The notes below the pieces were generated by a model. The model saw only the letters and a program-made list of their open reading frames with translations, was not told where the DNA came from and searched no databases. Source: an uncultured Clostridia bacterium (GTDB lineage Bacteria; Bacillota; Clostridia; Oscillospirales; Ruminococcaceae). Taken from it: DNA of 52,585 nucleotides. The DNA lies in NCBI GenBank assembly GCA_945829235.1, contig CALZUA010000023.1:1-52585 (forward strand), written 5' to 3'. Made by a program: the position numbers and the translations under genes. The stretch's first letter is position 1. Every line of letters begins with the position of its first letter. Below, one piece after another: positions 41,297 to 47,306 of this stretch.

Positions 41297-43024
41297 ATGA
41301 GAAGAGTATCTATGAGGAAAATTTCAACTTTGCTTGTGAGCTTGATTATGCTTATGAGCATTACGCTTGTTTTGCCGTTCACGGCAAGCGCGGCGGACGT
41401 TACGGATTTTACGATAAAAATTGTACATACAAACGATATCCACGCGCGCGTTGTCGAGAACGCGGACGGCAAGATTATCGGAATGGAGCGCCTCGGCGGG
41501 ATTATTGACGACTACAGCAAGGACGCGGATATAAGTCTTGCGCTGGATTCGGGCGATATGTTCCACGGGCAGTCGATTGCGACGCTTGTTCAGGGCGAGT
41601 CGATTGCGCGGCTTATGAAGGAGTGCGGCTATGACGCGATGACGGCGGGCAACCACGACTGGAGCTACGGCAAGGACAGATTGAAGGAGCTTGTCGAGAT
41701 GTCGGGCGCGGAGATGCTTTGCGGAAATGTTGTCGATGAAAACGGAAATCCGTTTTTCGGGTACGACTGCATAATGCCGGAAGTCGTCAAGGACGGAAAA
41801 ACGCTTACCGTGGGCGTTTTCGGGCTGATTGACCCTGCGGTTTATTCGTCAACGGCACCGTCAAACGTCGCGGGACTTACCTTTACAGACCCCGTTGAAT
41901 TCGCGAACAAAGCCGCCAAAGCGATTAAAGACAAGGGCTGCGATGTGGTAATCGCGCTTGCTCACACATATAAGCCCGAAGAGCTTGCAAAGCAGGTTGA
42001 CGGCGTGGATTTGTGGCTTTGCGGTCACGAGCATATCGATATCAACACCACCGTTACCACTCCGAATGGCTCTACGGCTATTGTTATCGAGAACGGCTAT
42101 TATTTGTATCAAGTCGGGCTGATTGAGCTGAACGTTGCGATGAACGAAAGCGGCGAGATTACGGCTGTCGATTACAACAGAACTGCGCTTGATTACGAGA
42201 AAGCGTCCGCATACGAGAAAAACGCCGATGTAACGGCATTGCTTGACGAGATAAACAAGGAGCAGAGCGTGATTTTGAACAAGGTTGTCGGTTCTTCTCC
42301 CGCGGAGCTTGACGGTGTTTGGGAACACCTGAGAATTGACGAAACCAACCTCGGCAGAGCGGTTACGGCGGCTTATCTCAAGGCAACCGGCGCGGACGTT
42401 GCTTTTGAAAACGCGGGCGGAATCCGAGCAAGCGTGAAGGCGGGCGAGATAACTTACGGCGATATAATCAGCGTAAGTCCTTACGGCAACTACATTGTCA
42501 CAAAGCAGGTTACCGGAAAACAGCTCAGGGAAATCCTCGAAACCTCGATTGATATCCAGCTTCAGTGCATCGCGGCAAACGACAGCGGAATTTACGATGC
42601 GTGGCCGAAATCTTCGGGAAGCTATCTGCAAACGGGCGGAATGACGGTTGAGTACAACCCGAGCCTTGAAGCGGGCAAGCGCGTTGTATCGGTAAAGGTT
42701 GGCGAGGAGCCGCTTGACGAGAATAAGCTGTATACGGTTGCCACGAACAATTTTGTTGCGGTATCGAAATATTACCCTCAGCTTGCCGAGGCGGCGGAAA
42801 CAGGCGAATTTTGCGCTTGTGACGAGGCGCTGATTGAGTTCTTCAAGCAGGACAGCGCGGCAATCGAGCAGGCGGTCAACAAGCAGGGAATGATTAAAAC
42901 GAGCAAACCCGCCGACAGCGATGTTCCTCCGACAGGCGTTGAGGATATAACCGTTTGGGTTGCTTTGGCGGCGGCTGTTTTGGCGGCAACGCTTGCGGTT
43001 GGCAAAAAGTTGCGTGCAAAATAA
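41297..43024 (+). CDS. Secreted, membrane-anchored 5'-nucleotidase / UshA-family metallophosphoesterase
   Basis: 575 residues; GAAAGGAA before the ATG, 15 bases after the sigma gene. Signal peptide (about 1-36, ending ASA). Metallophosphatase motifs: VHTNDIHAR, LALDSGDMFHG, GNHDWSYG, IALAHTYK and CGHEHID. The C-terminal nucleotidase domain follows (ENAGGIRASVKAGEITYGD and ISVSPYGNYIV). PPTGVEDITVWVALAAAVLAATLAVGKKLRAK is a membrane helix with a basic tail, so it stays on the cell surface. It hydrolyses nucleotides outside the cell. Its place inside the sigma/peptide locus is unusual; phosphate or nucleoside salvage at the surface, or turning over a nucleotide signal, are possible links. Confidence 0.9.
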   Translation: MRRVSMRKISTLLVSLIMLMSITLVLPFTASAADVTDFTIKIVHTNDIHARVVENADGKIIGMERLGGIIDDYSKDADISLALDSGDMFHGQSIATLVQGESIARLMKECGYDAMTAGNHDWSYGKDRLKELVEMSGAEMLCGNVVDENGNPFFGYDCIMPEVVKDGKTLTVGVFGLIDPAVYSSTAPSNVAGLTFTDPVEFANKAAKAIKDKGCDVVIALAHTYKPEELAKQVDGVDLWLCGHEHIDINTTVTTPNGSTAIVIENGYYLYQVGLIELNVAMNESGEITAVDYNRTALDYEKASAYEKNADVTALLDEINKEQSVILNKVVGSSPAELDGVWEHLRIDETNLGRAVTAAYLKATGADVAFENAGGIRASVKAGEITYGDIISVSPYGNYIVTKQVTGKQLREILETSIDIQLQCIAANDSGIYDAWPKSSGSYLQTGGMTVEYNPSLEAGKRVVSVKVGEEPLDENKLYTVATNNFVAVSKYYPQLAEAAETGEFCACDEALIEFFKQDSAAIEQAVNKQGMIKTSKPADSDVPPTGVEDITVWVALAAAVLAATLAVGKKLRAK

Positions 43025-43059
43025 GTTTGCCGAAAAACACGAATTTTTTCAAAAAGCAT

Positions 43060-43089
43060 TATTACCTAGGCGGTTTTCAATCGTATAAA
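43060..43089 (+). promoter_or_regulatory. ECF-type promoter D (TTAC-N16-CGTATAAA)
   Basis: TTAC at 43062-43065, exactly 16 bases, CGTATAAA at 43082-43089, then TTAACAGAAA. It lies 46 bases before the peptide gene at 43136. Confidence 0.62.
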
Positions 43090-43135
43090 TTAACAGAAAG
43101 GCAAAACAACCAAGTTAAATTAAGGAGGAATTTCT

Positions 43136-43405
43136 ATGAAAACACTGGAACAGTTTTTTAGCGAGATCGAAACAAACGATGAGCTTTTTGACAAGCTCAT
43201 AACGATAACAAATGATGAGGCTCTTGAAACGTTCCTCAACGAGAACTCTGTTTCGGGAACAACCGACGAGTTCAAGGCGCTTGTAGTTGCACAGGCGAGA
43301 GGCGAGCTTACCGATGAAGAGCTTGAACAAGTATCAGGAGGATCCGACTTTTTGTCAAGTCAACTTAGAAAAATGCTTTACTCTTATCGCAAAGATCGGC
43401 GTTAA
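43136..43405 (+). CDS. Leader peptide precursor 4
   Basis: 89 residues; AAGGAGG before the ATG. The leader (MKTLEQFFSEIETNDELFDKL, then GELTDEELEQVSGG) ends in SGG and is followed by the 20-residue core SDFLSSQLRKMLYSYRKDRR. The core is basic and could form an amphipathic helix, with no Cys. The leader differs from the Nif11 leaders at 40128 but ends in the same (E/D)EELE-x-(V/I)SGG pattern, so the same exporter probably serves it. Confidence 0.82.
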   Translation: MKTLEQFFSEIETNDELFDKLITITNDEALETFLNENSVSGTTDEFKALVVAQARGELTDEELEQVSGGSDFLSSQLRKMLYSYRKDRR

Positions 43406-43430
43406 CTTCAACAAACAAGGATGAATTATT

Positions 43431-43713
43431 ATGAAAACAATCGAACAGTTCTGGAGCGAGGTTAAGGCAGACAAGGAGCTTGAACAAAAGCTCACAGCGG
43501 TTAAGGACTAGTGGGGAGCTTGGCGAGTTCTTAAAGGCAAACGAGGTCGAGGGAACAATCGAGCAGTTCCGTGAGCTTGTTGAAAAGTCAAGAGCGACCG
43601 GCGAGTTGTCCGACGAGGAGCTTGAAGCGGTTTCGGGCGGAAAAAGCTTCTGGCAATCGCTTCAGGATTTCTTTTCAAATATCGACCCGTTGTTTATGTT
43701 AATGGGAATGTAA
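43431..43713 (+). pseudogene. Leader peptide precursor 5, interrupted by a frameshift
   Basis: ATG at 43431 starts MKTIEQFWSEVKADKELEQK, closely like precursor 4, but runs into TAG after 26 codons. One base on, the frame continues as GELGEFLKANEVEGTIEQF and GELSDEELEAVSGG, then a hydrophobic core of 23 residues rich in Phe, Leu and Met. Removing one base near 43507 restores a full precursor. Either the gene is dead, the base is a sequence error, or the shift is programmed; nothing like a slippery site is evident. Confidence 0.75.
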
Positions 43714-43774
43714 ATCGACAGCTTGAACAGCGAAGCGCGGCAAATCGCGATTTGCCTAAAAGAAAGGGTTTATT

Positions 43775-43948
43775 ATGTGGGATACCATCAGACTTATTTT
43801 GAACATTTTAACCATCGTATTCGGCGTTGCAAGCGTAATTATCGCGCTTGTAAGACCGCCGAAGACAAATCAGTCAAGGACAGTCCAGATTGTAGTGTCT
43901 GTGATACTTATAATTTACGGCATTGTTTCGCTGATAACGGGCAGATAA
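43775..43948 (+). CDS. Small two-helix membrane protein, possible immunity protein
   Basis: 57 residues; AAAGAAAGGG before the ATG at 43775. Two hydrophobic helices (IRLILNILTIVFGVASVIIALV and VQIVVSVILIIYGIVSLIT) are joined by a short basic loop (RPPKTNQSRT). It lies between two precursor genes in the same operon. Small multi-helix membrane proteins at this place often protect the producer against its own peptide; here this is inferred only from position and topology. A longer frame on the same strand (from 43723) has an implausible composition and is rejected. Confidence 0.6.
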   Translation: MWDTIRLILNILTIVFGVASVIIALVRPPKTNQSRTVQIVVSVILIIYGIVSLITGR

Positions 43949-43978
43949 TATCGGAAATTGTTGAGAAAGGAGAGTTCT

Positions 43979-44260
43979 ATGAATAACGAAAAAATTGTTG
44001 TAAAGTCGCTTGCGGAGCGGTTTGACGCGGAGGAGCTGAAAGCGCTCGGCAACTCGGACACCGCCGAGGCTTTGAAAGCTACGGCAAGCGAAATGGGCAG
44101 GACGCTCACCGATGACGAGGCAAACGCGCTCTTTGCGGTGCTTTCGGCAACGAGTGAAAACGGCGAGTTGTCCGACGAAGATATGGAAGCGGTTGCGGGC
44201 GGTTATTTCCTCAGCATCGATTCCACCAAAAAGGGTCCTTCCGGATTAAAATGGCTTTAA
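43979..44260 (+). CDS. Leader peptide precursor 6
   Basis: 93 residues from ATG at 43979 (AAAGGAGAG upstream). A long leader with LSDEDMEAVAGG at its end, then the 18-residue core YFLSIDSTKKGPSGLKWL. The AGG end and the upstream acidic helix match the other precursors. The core has Ser and Thr but no Cys. Last gene before a terminator. Confidence 0.8.
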   Translation: MNNEKIVVKSLAERFDAEELKALGNSDTAEALKATASEMGRTLTDDEANALFAVLSATSENGELSDEDMEAVAGGYFLSIDSTKKGPSGLKWL

Positions 44261-44282
44261 TTAAACAAAATCACCCGCTCGA

Positions 44283-44297
44283 TTAACCGGCGGTTAA
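44283..44297. repeat. Palindrome TTAACCGGCGGTTAA
   Basis: Perfect 6-bp arms around GGC in the gap after precursor 6. It is too short for a terminator and may be an operator; its role is unknown. Confidence 0.4.
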
Positions 44298-44357
44298 TAA
44301 GAAATATGGACGCAAACCCGCATTACAAAAGGAATTGTAGTGCAAAAAACAACGATT

Positions 44358-44390
44358 AAAGGACGCTTTTTAATGAGAGCGTCCTTTTTC
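44358..44390 (+). terminator. Rho-independent terminator of the peptide operon
   Basis: Perfect 10-bp stem AAAGGACGCT / AGCGTCCTTT with a 10-base loop and T run. Confidence 0.9.
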
Positions 44391-44467
44391 TTTGCAATTT
44401 AATAGAAACATCTGTTCAGACAACACGGAGAGCGAATTTGCCGCATTTCAGCCGACTACCGAAAGTG

Positions 44468-44500
44468 TGCAGTTTTTTGCAGTTGCGGTTGTTTTATAAT
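44468..44500 (+). promoter_or_regulatory. Promoter with double TGCAGTT box before the replication-like gene
   Basis: TGCAGTTTTTTGCAGTT at 44468-44484, 10 bases, TATAAT at 44495-44500, 24 bases before the ATG at 44524. Identical in boxes and spacing to the lysis cassette promoter at 31268-31300 on the other strand. No separate -35 is apparent. Confidence 0.7.
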
Positions 44501-44523
44501 TAGTGAAAAGGAGGTTGAAACTT

Positions 44524-45549
44524 ATGTCAACAGTATTCAGAGTTGAGAAAAACGCAAATTTCACGGTTATGTCGAACACGCACCTGAAAGACAGGCGGCT
44601 CTCCTACAAGGCAAAGGGGTTGCTGTCGGTAATTTTGAGCCTGCCGCCCGATTGGGACTATACGGTCACAGGTCTTTCTGTTATCGCCGCTGACGGTGTT
44701 GACAGCGTAAAGAGCGCTGTAAAGGAGCTTGAGCGGTACGGTTACGTTACCCGAACACAGCTCCGTGACGAGCGTGGACGAATGTCACAAAACGAGTACA
44801 GAGTGTACGAAAACCCCGCCGATAACCCCGATTTTGTTCAACCCGAGCAGGCATCGCCCGAGCAGGTACCACCTGAGCAGGTACCACCTGAGCAGGTACC
44901 ACCTGAGCAGGTACCACCTGAGCAGTACGCTCCTGTTAATAACGCAACTGAGCAAAAGCCGAGCCGTTCTTCGCCGAGGAAAAGAAGCAGTTTTTCTGTA
45001 TCTCCGTCAGCGGAAAATCCGTCAACGGTTACTCCGACAGCGGACAACACGCAAGCGGACACTATTATAAAATTAAATAAAAATATATCAAATACCGACA
45101 AATCAATCCACTCATTCACTCCCGCGCAGACGCGTGAGGATAGGATTGAATTGATTGACAAAGGCAAAAATATTTCGTCTTTTGCCGAAAGGGAGCTATA
45201 CCGCGAGATTATCCGCGGGAATATCTGCTATGATGAAAAATACGCTCACAGTTTCAGCAACAAACAAGAGGTTGACGAGTTGGTTTCGATAATGACGGAC
45301 GTGGTTTGCTCAAGCTCACCGACTGTTCGCGTAAACGGTGAAGCGGTATCGCACGAGGTTGTCAAGAGCCGTTTCCTGAAGCTCACCGATGAAGAAATCG
45401 ACTACGTTCTGCACGCTTTACATAACAATTCCAAACGTATCGGGAATATGCGCTCTTACCTCATCACAACGCTCTATAACTCCAAGTCAACGGTAGGCAA
45501 TTACTACGCAAATATGGCTTTCAACGACATTCGCGAGGGAGTTGTTTGA
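44524..45549 (+). CDS. Replication-initiator-like / DnaD-type helix-turn-helix protein
   Basis: 341 residues from ATG at 44524, with AAAGGAGG at 44508-44515. The N-terminal domain (FRVEKNANFTVMSNTHLKDRRLSYKAKGLLSVILSLPPDWDYTVTGLSVI, then SAVKELERYGYV) is the winged helix found in replication initiators of Firmicute plasmids and integrative elements and in phage replisome organisers. A Pro/Glu/Gln linker (about 108-134) is encoded by perfect 15-bp repeats. The C-terminal domain (about 220-335: ISSFAERELYREIIRGNI, then RIGNMRSYLITTLYNS) resembles the DUF6017 domain seen in such proteins. Its promoter matches that of the lysis cassette. Function in element replication is likely but not certain. 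Confidence 0.75.
   Translation: MSTVFRVEKNANFTVMSNTHLKDRRLSYKAKGLLSVILSLPPDWDYTVTGLSVIAADGVDSVKSAVKELERYGYVTRTQLRDERGRMSQNEYRVYENPADNPDFVQPEQASPEQVPPEQVPPEQVPPEQVPPEQYAPVNNATEQKPSRSSPRKRSSFSVSPSAENPSTVTPTADNTQADTIIKLNKNISNTDKSIHSFTPAQTREDRIELIDKGKNISSFAERELYREIIRGNICYDEKYAHSFSNKQEVDELVSIMTDVVCSSSPTVRVNGEAVSHEVVKSRFLKLTDEEIDYVLHALHNNSKRIGNMRSYLITTLYNSKSTVGNYYANMAFNDIREGVV
44845..44925 (+). repeat. 15-bp direct repeats within the replication-like gene (iteron-like)
   Basis: Four perfect copies of GAGCAGGTACCACCT (44860-44919), with a partial copy after and a diverged one before. They encode EQVPP. Copies are identical even at silent positions, and each holds GGTACC within a near-palindrome. 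Confidence 0.88.
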
Positions 45550-45557
45550 AATTGATA

Positions 45558-45614
45558 GACTTGTTCAAGTCAATAGCAATAGGTTATTGCATTTTGTGAA
45601 ATTTGTGGTATAAT
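45558..45614 (+). promoter_or_regulatory. Promoter of the LytTR gene with two inverted repeats
   Basis: TTGCAT at 45587-45592, 16-bp spacer, TATAAT at 45609-45614. GACTTGTTCAAGTC (45558-45571) is a perfect inverted repeat and GCAATA-GGT-TATTGC (45576-45590) overlaps the -35, both operator-like. Confidence 0.6.
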
Positions 45615-45657
45615 AGAATTAAGCAGTTAATCCACAAAAACGAAACGAGGTAAAAAA

Positions 45658-46446
45658 ATGACCGACAAAACCATATCCTTTATGTCAGGCAGAAAGCATT
45701 ACACTATCCCCATTAACGACATTTTGTATATCTTGATGAAAAAGCAGGACGCTTATGTTCACCTGTCCGACGGGAGCGTGCTTAAAACGCGAAAGACCTT
45801 TGCCGAGTTTCAGGACGAGCTTGGCGATGATTTTATCAGAATACACAGAGGCGGTCTTGTTGCGGCAAAGGCTGTTCACAGCGTAAACAAACTAATTATG
45901 CTAAGCAACGGCGATTCTCTCGAGTATTCCTCACAGCACCGTAATGAGATTATGGAGAAATTCCGCAGGAAACAGCGTGCCATTATTGACGCACTTGCGG
46001 ACAACGACAACCCCACGGAAAACGAGGAATATCACAAGCATTATCAGTGCTTTGACGCAATCCCGATTGCGTTCACGGACATCGAGATGATTTTTGATGA
46101 GGAAAGTCAGGCGGTGGACTGGATTTTCCGCTACGGAAACGAGGCTCTCGCAAAGCTTGAGGGTTGTCCGCTTGAAGTGATGATAGGCAACACCTTTCAC
46201 AGCATTTTCCCGAATATGGACAAGAAGTGGCTGAGAAGCTATGAGCGCGCGGTGCTTTACGGCGAAAAGCTGGAGCTTATCGATTACAGCCCCGAAATCG
46301 ACAAGTATCTGCGGATAATCTGTTTCCCGACATTCAAGGGGCACTGCGGCTGTTTGCTGTTCGACATCTCGGAAATGAGAATATCTTGTGAAAAAAATAT
46401 GACTGAACAGGCAGTTTTGATGTACTTAAGGAAAATTATGGAATAA
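45658..46446 (+). CDS. LytTR-type DNA-binding protein with C-terminal PAS-like domain
   Basis: 262 residues; ACGAGGTAA before the ATG. The N-terminal 105 residues are a LytTR domain: ISFMSGRKHYTIPINDILYI, VHLSDGSVLKTRKTFAEF, FIRIHRGGLVAAKAV and LEYSSQHRNEI. A PAS-like domain follows (about 125-245): AIPIAFTDIEMIFDEE, WIFRYGNEALAKLEG, GNTFHSIFP and a closing RIICFPTFKGHCGCLLFDISE. Most LytTR regulators carry the DNA-binding part at the C-terminus after a receiver domain; here it leads and no receiver is present. Could bind the inverted repeats at its own promoter or the TGCAGTT boxes; unproven. Confidence 0.85.
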   Translation: MTDKTISFMSGRKHYTIPINDILYILMKKQDAYVHLSDGSVLKTRKTFAEFQDELGDDFIRIHRGGLVAAKAVHSVNKLIMLSNGDSLEYSSQHRNEIMEKFRRKQRAIIDALADNDNPTENEEYHKHYQCFDAIPIAFTDIEMIFDEESQAVDWIFRYGNEALAKLEGCPLEVMIGNTFHSIFPNMDKKWLRSYERAVLYGEKLELIDYSPEIDKYLRIICFPTFKGHCGCLLFDISEMRISCEKNMTEQAVLMYLRKIME

Positions 46447-46616
46447 ATCCCACAGCCCCGACCACAAACAGCACGCGGTACACCGGTCCTTTCACAATCA
46501 CCGCTACAACAACCGTCAAGGCAATCGGTTGCGAACTCCATACCGCGCAGGAAAGCCTCAATCCAAGCGCCTTTTCACGGTCGAAGCCGCGCAGACCGCA
46601 AAGTTTTTTCAGCCGA
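46447..46616 (-). pseudogene. Scrambled gene remnants including a second copy of part of the glycosyltransferase gene
   Basis: 46525-46600 repeats 46768-46844 inside the adjacent glycosyltransferase gene with few changes and a one-base indel that breaks its frame. Next to it, 46450-46530 read on the minus strand gives a hydrophobic fragment (ALTVVVAVIVKG, then YRVLFVVGAVGFI), like the end of a membrane protein. No intact gene is present. Confidence 0.55.
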
Positions 46617-47306
46617 CTATTTCCCGTTGCCGAAGAAAATGTATCGGATATGCCGCAGACCGTCCCGTATTGACCGAAGATGCGGCTTGCCGCTTCGCCC
46701 GTCGGGGCTTAGCGTAACGGGGATTTCCGCGATTTCAGCGCCGGAGAGAGCGAATTTCCCGATAATCTCGGTCGCGAACTCCATACCGCCGCAGGAAAGC
46801 CCCAGCCCAAGCGCCTTTTCACGGTCGAAGCCGCGCAGACCGCAGTGAAAATCCCTGACCTTAGTGTGAAAGCGCACCCTGCCCAGAAACGACAGAAAAG
46901 GCACGCCGATATATCTGTGCGAAAAGGGCATTGCACCGGGCGCGATATTGTCAAGACGACAGCCCATAACAAGCGGATATCCCTCGCGGAGCTTTTCGAC
47001 AAAACCGTTAAGGTGCAGAAAATCATAGCTCATATCGCAGTCGCCCATGATGATGTACTTACCGCGGGCAACGTTTATTCCGCCGATAAGCGCATTTCCG
47101 TAGCCGCGCTTTTCTATGTTCACCACGCGTGCTCCCGCTTCTTGCGCGAGAGAAGCGGAATTGTCCGTACTGCCGTTGTCCGCAACCAGCACCTCGCCGC
47201 AAACATCGTTTTCCTCCAGAAACTGCCGCGCCAGACGTACACATTGAGCAACGGTTTGCTGTTCATTCAAGCATGGCATAAGTATCGTCAGCTCAATTTC
47301 GTCCAC
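46617..47306 (-). CDS. Family 2 glycosyltransferase (DPM1/polyprenyl-phosphate type)
   Basis: 229 residues. GTG start at 47306 is preferred because AAAGGAGG lies eight bases upstream; a longer frame runs into the preceding gene with a Lys/Arg-rich, implausible start. GT-A fold: ELTILMPCLNEQQTVAQCV, VLVADNGSTDNS, GYGNALIGGINVARGKYIIMGDCDMSYDF (acid cluster for metal) and FHCGLRGFDREKAL. No membrane anchor is seen. Such enzymes transfer a sugar to undecaprenyl phosphate or a glycan. It overlaps the end of the membrane protein gene by 14 bases, which may use the lipid-linked sugar. Confidence 0.88.
   Translation of the reverse strand: MDEIELTILMPCLNEQQTVAQCVRLARQFLEENDVCGEVLVADNGSTDNSASLAQEAGARVVNIEKRGYGNALIGGINVARGKYIIMGDCDMSYDFLHLNGFVEKLREGYPLVMGCRLDNIAPGAMPFSHRYIGVPFLSFLGRVRFHTKVRDFHCGLRGFDREKALGLGLSCGGMEFATEIIGKFALSGAEIAEIPVTLSPDGRSGKPHLRSIRDGLRHIRYIFFGNGK

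Noticed and set aside
43723-43986. 87-residue frame rich in Cys, His and Tyr
   Set aside because: It is a shifted reading of the two-helix membrane protein at 43775, which has the better ribosome site and sensible composition.
40128-44260. Lanthipeptide or thiazole peptide cluster
   Set aside because: The precursor cores lack Cys and no modification enzyme is present in the window.
44860-44919. CRISPR or IS end repeats
   Set aside because: Repeats are contiguous, in frame, and there is no transposase or spacer.
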